Shown piece by piece: positions 8,975 through 16,668 of a stretch of DNA of 38,039 nt. This DNA is from DATHVI01 sp035461385. Its GTDB lineage: Bacteria; Actinomycetota; Thermoleophilia; Solirubrobacterales; 70-9. Position numbers and translations under genes: made by a program. Under the pieces are notes generated by a model that saw only the letters and a program-made list of their open reading frames with translations, searched no databases and was not told the origin of the DNA. Positions within the stretch are counted from its first letter, which is position 1; each line of letters begins with the position of its first letter. The stretch is from assembly GCA_035461385.1 (NCBI GenBank), contig DATHVI010000083.1:1-38039 (forward strand). The letters are read 5' to 3'.

Positions 8975-9552
8975 CCGCGCCGCTCGTCTTCGCCTACGGC
9001 TCGCTGGTCAGCCGCACGAGCGTCGTCCAGACGCTCGGCGAGCCGGTCGAGGTGATCGCCGAGGCAAGGCTGCGCGGCTGGCGACGGCGATGGTCGACGG
9101 TCCGCAACAACCGCGCCTCGGAGAAGAGCTTCGCCCCGGCCGGGGGCGGCAACCCGTTCCGCTACTGCCTCGGCCTCAACATCGAGCCCGGCCCCGGCGC
9201 GCCGGGACCGAACGGGGTGCTGCTGAGGATCACCGGCGCCCAGCTCGAACGGCTCGACCTGCGCGAGCTGCGCTACGACCGGGTCGACGTCACCGATGCG
9301 GTCGACGGCGCCGGCCCCACCGGGTCGGGGGTGATCGCCTACGCGGCCAAACCCCGCCATCACGGTCCCTCGCCACCGCCGGGAGCGGTGATCCTCGGCT
9401 CCTACGTGCGGGCGGTGGAATCTGCGTTCGAGCAGCTCGGGCGCCGAGCCCTCGAGGTCTACCGGGCGACCACGCAGCCGCATCCGGTCGACGTCGTCGA
9501 GGGCGTGCTCGTCGACTTCGACGCGCCGCCGGGCAACCCCCGGGCGTGGTAG
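8971..9552 (+). CDS. gamma-glutamylcyclotransferase-like (AIG2-fold) protein
   Basis: A 193-residue protein translated from a TTG at 8971 that overlaps the preceding TGA (TTGA) and is preceded by GGAGG at 8959-8963. The N-terminal LVFAYGSLVSRTSV is the substrate-binding Y-G-S-L loop of the gamma-glutamylcyclotransferase fold, and E99 in LDLRELRYDRV is in the position of the catalytic glutamate. Members release 5-oxoproline from gamma-glutamyl peptides or amines; the substrate here is unknown. It is the third gene of the addB-addA run by spacing, although no functional link to DNA repair is evident. Confidence 0.82.
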   Translation: MTAPLVFAYGSLVSRTSVVQTLGEPVEVIAEARLRGWRRRWSTVRNNRASEKSFAPAGGGNPFRYCLGLNIEPGPGAPGPNGVLLRITGAQLERLDLRELRYDRVDVTDAVDGAGPTGSGVIAYAAKPRHHGPSPPPGAVILGSYVRAVESAFEQLGRRALEVYRATTQPHPVDVVEGVLVDFDAPPGNPRAW

Positions 9553-9565
9553 CGGCCGCGAGCGC

Positions 9566-10438
9566 TCAGGCCGATCGGCGGACGAAGTCGATGAACGCCC
9601 GCCCCGCCGGCGAGAGGCTCCGATCCCTATCCCACAGCAGGGCGACCGCCAGCCGGACCGCCGGGCGCAACGTCCGGACCTCGATCGGGGGGCCCTCGCG
9701 CTCGGTCAGCGAGCGCGGCAGCACCGCGGCGCCGAACCCGCTCGAGACCAGGCAGCGAAGCAGGAAGGGATCGCCGCTCTCGAGCGATACCTGCAGGCGC
9801 CTGCCGGCGCGGGCGAAGAACTCGTCGGTGCCGCGCTTGATCGCCGATCCCGAGCGCGGGGTCACCAGCACGTGGCGCGCGAGCTCGGAGGCCGCGACGC
9901 CCTCCCCGCGCGGAGCCGCGCCGGGCGGGAAGGCGGCGACCAGCTCCTCGTTTCCGAGCCGCTCGGCGGCGAGGTGATCGGGGAGCTCGGTGGCGACGAG
10001 CGAGAAGGCGGCATCGACCTCGCCGTTCGCCAGGTAGCCGAGCATGTCGCCGGCCGTCCCCTCCCTCAGGCTGACCTCGATCTCCGGGTAGGCCTCGCGG
10101 AAGCGGGCGAGAAGGGCCGGCACGTCGAGCTCCCCCGCCGGCAGCAGCGCGCCGATCCAGAGGTGCCCGCGCACCAGCCCCTCGAGCTCGTCGATGTCCC
10201 CGCGGACACCGTCCACCTCGGCGAGGATCCTCCGGGCCCGAACGGCGAGGGCGTCGCCTGCCTCGGTCGGCTCGACCCGGCGGCTGGTGCGCCGGAAGAG
10301 CTCGGCGCCGAGCTCCGCCTCGAGCCGGCGGATCTGGTGCGAGAGCGCCGACTGGGCGACGTGGAGCTCCTCCGCTGCGCGCGTGAAGTGGCGATGGCGG
10401 GCGACCGCCTCCGCATACCGAAGCTGCCGCAACTCCAT
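9566..10438 (-). CDS. LysR-family transcriptional regulator
   Basis: A 290-residue regulator with an N-terminal winged helix-turn-helix, MELRQLRYAEAVARHRHFT through LHVAQSALSHQIRRLEAEL (residues 1-45), the linker helix, and a periplasmic-binding-protein-like effector domain from about residue 90. The RTSRRVEPTEAG segment is typical of the family. It is divergent from a GNAT acetyltransferase, which is the likely target gene by the usual LysR layout. Its ATG lies 6 bases from a strong -10 hexamer, and a dyad covers the promoter and start, suggesting autoregulation and a leaderless mRNA. The effector is not predictable. Confidence 0.92.
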   Translation of the reverse strand: MELRQLRYAEAVARHRHFTRAAEELHVAQSALSHQIRRLEAELGAELFRRTSRRVEPTEAGDALAVRARRILAEVDGVRGDIDELEGLVRGHLWIGALLPAGELDVPALLARFREAYPEIEVSLREGTAGDMLGYLANGEVDAAFSLVATELPDHLAAERLGNEELVAAFPPGAAPRGEGVAASELARHVLVTPRSGSAIKRGTDEFFARAGRRLQVSLESGDPFLLRCLVSSGFGAAVLPRSLTEREGPPIEVRTLRPAVRLAVALLWDRDRSLSPAGRAFIDFVRRSA

Positions 10439-10463
10439 CGATCAATCATAAATCGCGATCGAT
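10437..10463. promoter_or_regulatory. inverted repeat, candidate LysR operator
   Basis: Arms ATCGATC (10437-10443) and GATCGAT (10457-10463) flank 13 bases, overlapping the -10 hexamer and the start codon of the LysR gene. The size and position fit a LysR autoregulatory site. This is inference from symmetry only. Confidence 0.45.
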
Positions 10464-10473
10464 TCGGTGACAA
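10445..10473 (-). promoter_or_regulatory. sigma70-like promoter of the LysR gene
   Basis: On the minus strand TTGTCA (10473-10468) is separated by exactly 17 bases from TATGAT (10450-10445). The -10 hexamer ends 6 bases before the ATG, so transcription would begin at or next to the start codon (leaderless). It is the best-matching promoter in the window. Confidence 0.6.
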
Positions 10474-10516
10474 AGATATGTTGCAGCGATGGCAGCGGAC
10501 GGGGAGCATGGGGCCC

Positions 10517-11086
10517 ATGAGCCCCCAGTCACCCGCCTCGACGATCGGCGCCCACCGTGCGGGCCGCGGGATCGCAGCCCGCGGCGGCGGCGAGCTGCGG
10601 ATCCGCCGCACGCTCGAACCCGGGGACATCGGCGCGATCGCCGCCCAGCACGGGCGCCTCTACGGACGCGAGTTCGGGCTCGACGTGAGCTTCGAGGCCG
10701 ACCTCGCGCGGGCGCTCTACGCAGCCGCCAAGCGCGGCTGGCCGACCGACCGCGAGGGAGCATGGATCGTCGAGCGGGCCGGCGCGCTCGCCGGCAGCCT
10801 CGCCCTGACCGACGAGGGCGACCGGACCGGGCGGGTGCGGGCGTTCCTGCTCGACCCGGCGCTCCGCGGCAGGGGCCTCGGGCGCCACCTGCTGGGCGAG
10901 CTCCTCGACCGCGCCCGCGCCGCGGGCTACGCGCGGCTCGTGCTCGAGACCTTCAGCGAGCTGCGGGCGGCCGCCCGGCTCTATACCGAGCGGGGCTTCG
11001 TCCTCGTCTGGTCGCGGACCGGGCCCCGCTGGGGGATGGAGCGGATGACCTATCAGCGCTACGAGCTCGACCCGCTCGAGCTATAG
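10517..11086 (+). CDS. GNAT-family N-acetyltransferase
   Basis: A GNAT acetyltransferase of about 189 residues. The acetyl-CoA binding segment VRAFLLDPALRGRGLGRHLL carries the R-G-x-G-x-G/A pyrophosphate loop, followed by the helix LLDRARAAGYARLVLET and the C-terminal ARLYTERGFV strand-helix typical of the fold. In-frame ATGs lie at 10478, 10508 and 10517; I chose 10517 because GGGGAG at 10501-10506 is well spaced for it and too close to 10508. The acceptor substrate is unknown. It is transcribed away from the LysR gene and probably controlled by it. Confidence 0.85.
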   Translation: MSPQSPASTIGAHRAGRGIAARGGGELRIRRTLEPGDIGAIAAQHGRLYGREFGLDVSFEADLARALYAAAKRGWPTDREGAWIVERAGALAGSLALTDEGDRTGRVRAFLLDPALRGRGLGRHLLGELLDRARAAGYARLVLETFSELRAAARLYTERGFVLVWSRTGPRWGMERMTYQRYELDPLEL

Positions 11087-11122
11087 CCGGCCGTTCGGGC
11101 CCGTCGCCGCAGCGTGCCGCGG

Positions 11123-11509
11123 TCAGTGGTAGTTCCAGCGCCGTGCCCAGGCGCGCAGGTCGCGCAGCACGGGCGAGAGCGCCCGTCCCTTCTCGGTCAG
11201 GGCATAGGAGACGCGGGCCGGGGTCCCGGGGTGGACCGCGCGCTCGATCAGGCCCTCGGCCTCGAGCTCGCGAAGGCGCCGTGAGAGCAGCCGATCCGAG
11301 AGGCCCGGGACCGCCTGGACGAGCTCGGCGAAGAAGCACGGCCGCTCCGCCAGCACCCAGAGGATCGCTCCGGCCCAGCGGCGCCCGATCAACTCGATCG
11401 TCGCGTGATAGTCGGGTGGCACCGGTGCGTGGGATTCACCGCCGCGCTTGACCACGGGCTCAGCTTCGGACCGCGCCTCCACCTCGCTTGAGGTTACAGC
11501 CCCGCCCAC
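11123..11509 (-). CDS. HxlR-family winged-helix regulator
   Basis: A 128-residue protein with the HxlR/MarR-like core: HATIELIGRRWAGAILWVL, ELVQAVPGLSDRLLSRRLREL and the wing ending VSYALTEKGRALSPVL. HxlR proteins are small dimeric DNA-binding regulators, often responding to aldehydes or redox stress. The frame opens at a GTG at 11509, 19 bases after the MarP-like gene on the same strand. A GTG at 11482, preceded by TAACCT, is an alternative leaderless start that would shorten the poorly conserved N-terminus. The target genes are unknown. Confidence 0.88.
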   Translation of the reverse strand: MGGAVTSSEVEARSEAEPVVKRGGESHAPVPPDYHATIELIGRRWAGAILWVLAERPCFFAELVQAVPGLSDRLLSRRLRELEAEGLIERAVHPGTPARVSYALTEKGRALSPVLRDLRAWARRWNYH

Positions 11510-11528
11510 CCGGCCCGGTGAGGCTGGC

Positions 11529-12686
11529 TCAGGCGGCGCAGGGCCCGGTGTCGACTGGTGTCAGCGAGCCGCCGAGCGCTCGGCCGACGATCCCGTTCGG
11601 CACCCCGAGGCCGCTCGGCGGCCGGCCGTTACGCGACGCGGCGAACACCGTCGTCAGCACCCGGCCCTCGCGATCGACCACCGGGCCGCCCGAGTTCCCA
11701 CCCCGGACCCGGCCGCGGAACGATGTCATCGGCCTGCGGACCGGGCCGCGGCCGTAGGAGTCCTCGCTCACCGCGCGCTCGGTCACCCCGAGCCGCGCGG
11801 GAGTCGTCGTCAGCGGGCCGTTCTCGGGATAGCCGATCGTCGCCGCGGGCGTCCCGGGCCGAGGGCGGGGGACGATGCCCAGCGCCGATAGGCCGAGGCC
11901 GTCGACGCGGAGGACCGCGAGGTCGTTGCGGGGCTCGTAGTGCACCGCCTCGGCCGCGTGGCTCGAGCCGCTCGCGGGATCGACCACGGTGGTGTCGTCC
12001 TGGCCCGCGACGACGTGGGCGTTCGTGACCACCAGGTCGGGCCCGGCGACCCACCCCGAGCCGGCGATCCCGAGCCCGCAGGCGCTGCCGAGGACGCGGA
12101 CGGTGCTCGCCGCTGCCCGGGCGACGTCGGGATCGTCGAGGATCGCGCGATCGGGCCGGCCGACTCCGGGGTCGGGCCCGGCGAGCTCGGGGCGGGGGTC
12201 GATCCGGCGCAGGACGTTGAGCAGCGGCCCCGACGGCGGCATCACGTCGTTGAGCGCGCCGAGGATCGCCGAGCGCTGCACCGCCTCGCGGACCTGCCGG
12301 GTCTCGGGCCCGGGAGTGTTCAGCGCCACCGCCCCGAGCGCCCACGAGACGACCAGGGCGAGCGTCGCGAGCAGGGTCGCCCCGCCGAGGCCGTCGAGGG
12401 CGGCAAGACCGGGACCGCGATGCAGCTGCGCGCGCAGCACCCGGCCGACGCCCCCGAGGGCGACGGCGACGAACGCACCGACCACGAGCCCGCCGAGGAC
12501 CCCGGCGAGCGGCGCGTACTCGGACTCGGAACCGCCCTCGAGCAGCGCCTGGCCGACCCGGGCCCCGAGCGCCGCGCCGCCGACGAAGCCGATCAGCGGC
12601 AGGGCGCTGGCGATCAGCCCGCGCTGATAGCCGATCACCGCGAGCGCGATCGCGAACGCGACGATGACGAAGTCGACGACGTTCAA
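11529..12686 (-). CDS. MarP-like membrane serine protease (CvpA domain plus trypsin-like domain)
   Basis: A 385-residue protein with four hydrophobic segments in the N-terminal CvpA-like domain (about 1-125) and a C-terminal extracytoplasmic chymotrypsin-fold protease. The triad is visible: H224 in TNAHVV, D255 in RNDLAVL and S332 in GGNSGGPVV. C203 and C383 flank the protease domain in the positions of the disulfide described for mycobacterial MarP (Rv3671c), which processes envelope proteins under acid stress. The TTG start at 12686 is preceded by CAGGGA. It is divergent from a penicillin-binding protein, consistent with an envelope role. MarP equivalence is inferred from architecture. Confidence 0.88.
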   Translation of the reverse strand: MNVVDFVIVAFAIALAVIGYQRGLIASALPLIGFVGGAALGARVGQALLEGGSESEYAPLAGVLGGLVVGAFVAVALGGVGRVLRAQLHRGPGLAALDGLGGATLLATLALVVSWALGAVALNTPGPETRQVREAVQRSAILGALNDVMPPSGPLLNVLRRIDPRPELAGPDPGVGRPDRAILDDPDVARAAASTVRVLGSACGLGIAGSGWVAGPDLVVTNAHVVAGQDDTTVVDPASGSSHAAEAVHYEPRNDLAVLRVDGLGLSALGIVPRPRPGTPAATIGYPENGPLTTTPARLGVTERAVSEDSYGRGPVRRPMTSFRGRVRGGNSGGPVVDREGRVLTTVFAASRNGRPPSGLGVPNGIVGRALGGSLTPVDTGPCAA

Positions 12687-12825
12687 GTCCCTGCCCGCTC
12701 GGCCGCTACCGGTCGCATCGCCGCGTGGACGCTAGCGAGGATCGAGCAATTACCTTTCCGGAATCGGGGCAGAACGGTCACGATGGGCCGAGAACGTAGA
12801 AGCGAGGCGAGGGGTAGCCGGACAG

Positions 12826-14589
12826 GTGGCTGAGGGTAGGCAGACGTTGACTCCGATCAGGCCTTCGAGCCGTCGTCGTCGCCGACTGCTCACCCGGGCC
12901 GCCCCGATCCTGCTCGTCGCCGTCGCCGCGTTCGTCGCCGGCCTGCTTGCCGGCGCCGGGAACGGCGACGATTCCGCCGGCCAGCGGTTCGCCGACGCGT
13001 GGACCGCCGACGACCTCGAGGCGATGTACGCGGAGCTCAGCCCCGCCGCCCGGCGCCGGCACTCACTCGAGGACTTCCGGCGCGCGTACCGCAGGGTCGC
13101 GCGAACCGCCACCGCGGAGACGGTGCGCGCGACGAGGTCCGGCGAGGCGACGACCGACGACGGCCGGGTCGAGATCATCGCGGCGGCGATCGAGACCCGT
13201 GCGTTCGCCGAGGTCCGGGGCGACGTCGAGCTGCCGGTCAGCGACGAAGGAGTCGAGTGGGCGCCGCACCACGCGTTCCCCGGGCTCGCGGAGGGCGAGG
13301 TGCTGACGAGGCGAACGCGCGCGCCCGAGCGCGGGCCGATCGTCGCCGCCGACGGAACCGCCCTCGCGGAGGGTCCGGTCGACAGCCGCTCGCTCACCCT
13401 CGGGCAGGCCGCGGCGGCGGTCGTCGGCGAGGTCGGCGAGGCGCCCCCGGCTGTCGAGCGCGAGCTCGAGGCGCGCGGCTTTCCCCCCGGAACCCCGACC
13501 GGGATCTCGGGCCTCGAGCTCGCCTACGACGACCGGCTCGCCGGGATCCCGGGAGGGCGGCTGATCGCCGGCGCGAGCGCCGAGGCGCCGCCCGGACAGG
13601 GGCGCGTGCTCGCGACGACCGAGCCGCGCGACGGGCGCCCGGTGCGGACGACGATCGACCCTGTCGTCCAGGAGGCCGCGGTGAACGCGCTCGGCGGCCT
13701 CTACGGCGGAATCGCGGTACTCGACGCCCGTCGCGGCGCCGTCCGGGGGCTCGCCGGCGTCGCGTTCACCGCCCCCCAGCCGCCGGGCTCGACGTTCAAG
13801 GTGATCACCGCCGTCGCGGCTCTCGACGAGGGCGTCGTCGAGCCCGAGGACGAGTTCCCGGTCGAGACCTCGAACTCCGAGATCGGCCGCGAGATCTCGA
13901 ACTCGAACGAGTCCGCGTGCGGCGGGACCTTCCGTGAGAGCTTCGCGAAGTCGTGCAACACCGTATTCGCGCCGGTCGGCGCCGAGGTCGGGGCCGAGGC
14001 GCTGGTCGAGACCGCGGAGCGGTTCGGGTTCAACTCCGAGCCGACGCTTCATGACGCCGAGGCGACGGCGGCGATCGACCCGCCCGCGAGCACGCTCCCG
14101 ACCGACATCTCGGGGGCCGTCGAGGTCGGGGTGTCCGCGATCGGCCAGGGCGAGGTACTCGCGACTCCCCTGCTGATGGCGTCGATCGCGCAGACGATCG
14201 CCAACGACGGGGTCCGGATGCCGACCCCGATGGTCCGCGGGTCGCTCGCGGCCGAGGCGGAGCCGGTCGAGGTGACCTCGCCGCGGACGGCGAAGCTGAT
14301 CCAGGAGATGATGGTCGAAGTGGTCAGGAGCGGCACCGGGACCGCGGCGGCGCTCCCCGATGTCCAGGTCGCCGGCAAGACGGGGACCGCCGAGCTCGGC
14401 CCGGCGGCGGCCGCCCCGGCCGACGATCCCGACGCCGAGCTCGAGCAGGAGCTGGACGCCTGGTTCATCGCCTACGCCCCGGCCCGCGATCCTGAGCTGG
14501 CGGTGGCGGTGATGATCGTCAACGCCGAGGGCGACGGCGGCGCGATCGCCGCCCCGATCGCCCGCCAGGTGCTCGACGAAGCACTCTGA
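12826..14589 (+). CDS. class B penicillin-binding protein (transpeptidase) with MecA-N/NTF2-like domain
   Basis: A 587-residue membrane-anchored peptidoglycan transpeptidase. An Arg-rich cytosolic start is followed by one transmembrane helix (about 24-44), an NTF2-like domain (about 50-155), a dimerisation-type segment and the transpeptidase domain. Active-site motifs are S322-T-F-K325 (PPGSTFKV), S376-C-N378 and K518-T-G520. It resembles the PbpA/PBP2a-like group that carries an extra N-terminal domain. The GTG start at 12826 follows a purine-rich stretch (GGCGAGGGG, 12807-12815). An Ala/Asp/Glu-rich insertion after KTGTAE (about 525-545) looks like a flexible loop. It would cross-link peptidoglycan outside the membrane. 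Confidence 0.92.
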   Translation: MAEGRQTLTPIRPSSRRRRRLLTRAAPILLVAVAAFVAGLLAGAGNGDDSAGQRFADAWTADDLEAMYAELSPAARRRHSLEDFRRAYRRVARTATAETVRATRSGEATTDDGRVEIIAAAIETRAFAEVRGDVELPVSDEGVEWAPHHAFPGLAEGEVLTRRTRAPERGPIVAADGTALAEGPVDSRSLTLGQAAAAVVGEVGEAPPAVERELEARGFPPGTPTGISGLELAYDDRLAGIPGGRLIAGASAEAPPGQGRVLATTEPRDGRPVRTTIDPVVQEAAVNALGGLYGGIAVLDARRGAVRGLAGVAFTAPQPPGSTFKVITAVAALDEGVVEPEDEFPVETSNSEIGREISNSNESACGGTFRESFAKSCNTVFAPVGAEVGAEALVETAERFGFNSEPTLHDAEATAAIDPPASTLPTDISGAVEVGVSAIGQGEVLATPLLMASIAQTIANDGVRMPTPMVRGSLAAEAEPVEVTSPRTAKLIQEMMVEVVRSGTGTAAALPDVQVAGKTGTAELGPAAAAPADDPDAELEQELDAWFIAYAPARDPELAVAVMIVNAEGDGGAIAAPIARQVLDEAL

Positions 14590-14612
14590 CCGTCGCGGCG
14601 AGCGGCAGCTCG

Positions 14613-15179
14613 TCACATATCGAGCTGGACCGAGGCGCTCTCGTCGTCGTCCTCGATCTCGAGCATCAGCGGGCGGCTGTCGACGACCGCGTCCTCGACG
14701 AGGAAGATCAGCACCCCGCCCGCGGCGACCCCGGAGGCTGCCGGCGAGTCGCTGATCGGAAGCTGGCTGTCGGCCGGGACGATCCCGCCGATCTCGAGCG
14801 CGAACGGGCTCTCGGACTCGAGCGGCTCGTAACGGCTGCCGCGGATGTCGACGATCGAGTAATCGTCGGCAGAGCGCAGATCCTCGTCGTCGCTCTCGTT
14901 CTCGATCCGCAGGAAGACCCCGAGGTACCCCTCTCCCGCGGGCGGCTCCGGCTGGCCGGCGAGATACTCGGCGTCCTCGCCGTCGTTCGGGTTGAGGAAC
15001 CGTGTGAACTGGACGTGGTAGGAGAGGTCCCCGATCTCCGCGGCCTCCCCCTCGACGACGTCGTGCTCGTCGCTCTCGCCGCCGCAGGCGCCGATCACCA
15101 GGGCCGATCCGACGGCCAGGAGCAGGGCGAGGATCGTGGCGAGGGGACGAGATGGGCCGCGCATCGAGGCCGGAAGCAT
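14613..15179 (-). CDS. putative lipoprotein with DUF4352-like immunoglobulin-type domain
   Basis: A 188-residue protein with a signal sequence ending in the lipobox VIGAC (Cys at residue 32 from the ATG at 15179). A second ATG at 15164 gives a more usual 26-residue leader, and neither has a clear ribosome-binding site. The mature part is acidic; the segment GYLGVFLRIENESDDEDL followed by YSIVDIRGSRYEPLES resembles the beta-sandwich of DUF4352-type extracellular proteins. It should be anchored to the outer face of the membrane. Its function is unknown. It starts 12 bases after the SRPBCC gene on the same strand. Confidence 0.75.
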   Translation of the reverse strand: MLPASMRGPSRPLATILALLLAVGSALVIGACGGESDEHDVVEGEAAEIGDLSYHVQFTRFLNPNDGEDAEYLAGQPEPPAGEGYLGVFLRIENESDDEDLRSADDYSIVDIRGSRYEPLESESPFALEIGGIVPADSQLPISDSPAASGVAAGGVLIFLVEDAVVDSRPLMLEIEDDDESASVQLDM

Positions 15180-15191
15180 ATCCGCAGTCGT

Positions 15192-15692
15192 CTAGACGCC
15201 GACCCGGCTGACGCCGGCGACGCCGACCCGCTCCGGAGCCCGCTCTGACTCGCACAGGTCCCGCAGCCGCTCGAGGGCTCGCCTCCAGTCGCGCCGTCCG
15301 GGACGCGGCCTGCGCAGCGCCTCGCGGATGCGGTCGACGAGATGCGCCGGCTCGGTCCAGAAGGTGACGGTCACCTCACAGCTGTCCGTCATCGGACCGG
15401 GGGCCAACTCCCAGACCGTCGCCGTCGGCACCCTGTTGAGCCGGCCGCCGCGGCCGCGCTCGCGGACCAGGTGGGGCCGCTCCGCCGCCTCGATCGTCGT
15501 CTCCATCCACTGCTTGGAGTCGCCGAGCCGGAACCGAGCCGCGGCGCCGACACCGACCGGGTCGAGCCGTTCGAGACGATAGTCGCTGAGGAAGTGGTCG
15601 CAGAACGATGGCCGGGCGGCGAGGTCGCAGAGAAGGTCGTGCACCCGCTCCCTGGGCACGTCGATCGTCGTTGTCACCGACACCGGGTCCAT
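15192..15692 (-). CDS. SRPBCC (polyketide cyclase/START-like) family protein
   Basis: A 166-residue protein. The N-terminal strand-helix VTTTIDVPRERVHDLLCDL and the later VWELAPGPMTDSCEVTVTFWTEP match the helix-grip fold of SRPBCC proteins, which bind hydrophobic ligands or act as cyclases. The C-terminus (RPRPGRRDWRRALERL) is Arg-rich and helical. The ligand is unknown. It precedes the lipoprotein with a 12-base gap, so they probably share a transcript. Confidence 0.75.
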   Translation of the reverse strand: MDPVSVTTTIDVPRERVHDLLCDLAARPSFCDHFLSDYRLERLDPVGVGAAARFRLGDSKQWMETTIEAAERPHLVRERGRGGRLNRVPTATVWELAPGPMTDSCEVTVTFWTEPAHLVDRIREALRRPRPGRRDWRRALERLRDLCESERAPERVGVAGVSRVGV

Positions 15693-15870
15693 CTCGCGCC
15701 GGCGATTCTATGACCTGCCGCCCACGCCCGGCGCCGCCGCCGATCGAACCGGAGAAACGTCGCTATTTGCGATCAAACGGGCGCCGCGGGGTCACGGCGC
15801 AGCCGACGATTGGATAGGATCGATTGCTACAAGCTGGTGTGTAGTAACTGGAGAGAGGTCAGGTACAGGT

Positions 15871-16440
15871 TTGTCCACTCTGGCCAAAGAGTCGGTACGA
15901 GAGCAACACGTTCATGAAGCAGGGGATCGGGTCGTCGGCCTCACCGGGCCCGGTTCGCTGATCTGCATCGGGTGCGGCTACGGGATCGCGTTCGACGCCC
16001 TCGACGCGCTGCCGGTATGCCCGGCGTGCGGCGGGTCCCGGTTTCGCCGCGGCTCGTTGTTCGACCAGCCGACGGTCGACGTCGACGCCGTCGACCTCGG
16101 CGGTCGAATCCCGAATTGGGTCGACGAGGTCCGCGAGACGATCTCCGAGCCCGGGCCCCATCTCGCCTTCGACGACGACGGCGAGCCGGTGACGGTCGCG
16201 CTCGCCAAGGGCTGGACGCGAATCGGGCGCAGCGCGGCGGCCGACATCAAGCTCGACGACCCCACCGTGTCGCGGCGGCACGCCCTGGTCGTGCGCACCC
16301 CCGAAGGTGACCTCCGGGCGCTCGACGACCGCAGCCTCAACGGCCTGTTCGTCAACGGCCGTCGCGTCGAATGGTCCCGGCTCGGCGAAGGCGACGAGCT
16401 CGAGATCGGCCGCTACCGGCTGTTCGTCCTCGAGGGATGA
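15871..16440 (+). CDS. zinc-ribbon and FHA-domain protein
   Basis: A 189-residue protein with a four-cysteine zinc ribbon, C32-x2-C35 and C50-x2-C53, followed by a forkhead-associated domain (about 105-188). FHA signature residues are visible: G119-R120 in TRIGRS, S134-R-R-H137 and N157-G158. FHA domains bind phosphothreonine, so this is probably a partner of Ser/Thr kinase signalling, though no kinase lies in the window. The TTG start at 15871 is preceded by GGAGAGAGG and AGG; the reading frame supports it, but other starts are possible. Confidence 0.85.
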   Translation: MSTLAKESVREQHVHEAGDRVVGLTGPGSLICIGCGYGIAFDALDALPVCPACGGSRFRRGSLFDQPTVDVDAVDLGGRIPNWVDEVRETISEPGPHLAFDDDGEPVTVALAKGWTRIGRSAAADIKLDDPTVSRRHALVVRTPEGDLRALDDRSLNGLFVNGRRVEWSRLGEGDELEIGRYRLFVLEG

Positions 16441-16463
16441 CCCCGACCGGCCCCGTCCGGACT

Positions 16464-16478
16464 CGCGACGCGGTCGCG
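16464..16478. terminator. short hairpin in the convergent FHA/gltB spacer
   Basis: CGCGAC (16464-16469), loop GCG, GTCGCG (16473-16478). Three more strong hairpins follow within 150 bases: stems at 16545-16563, 16576-16590 and 16606-16626. None is followed by a T-tract on either strand. The cluster may still stop transcription from both convergent genes. A related stem occurs at 36061-36073. Confidence 0.35.
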
Positions 16479-16660
16479 GTAGCTGCGGAGTCGCTGAGCG
16501 GCTGACGTCGGTGCTACGCCCGCCGCCCCCGGACGCGGTGTTGGCGGCGGCGGTGCGCCGCCGGAGCACGAGTAAGGCGCCGAAGGCGCCGCAAGGGATT
16601 CAACTGTCCGCGGCGTAGCCGCGGACCAGATGTTCAAGGCGGGAGCGGAGGAGGCGGAGG
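16464..16660 (-). repeat. intergenic hairpin repeat, copy A (after gltB)
   Basis: This segment shares several blocks, in the same order and orientation, with 36061-36200. They are a block of about 54 bases (16606-16659) with only a few mismatches and one indel, the motif CCGCGTCCGGGGGCGGCGG, and CTACCGCGAC-x-GCGTCGC (minus-strand reading). The first block contains a perfect stem of arms GTCCGCGGC and GCCGCGGAC around 3 bases (16606-16626). Both copies lie directly after minus-strand genes. It is non-coding in this copy. Confidence 0.7.
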
Positions 16661-16668
16661 GTTGATTC

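Noticed and set aside
16441..16668. A coding gene in the FHA/gltB spacer
   Set aside because: The open frames are short and off-bias; the sequence is dominated by hairpins and a repeat shared with another intergenic site.
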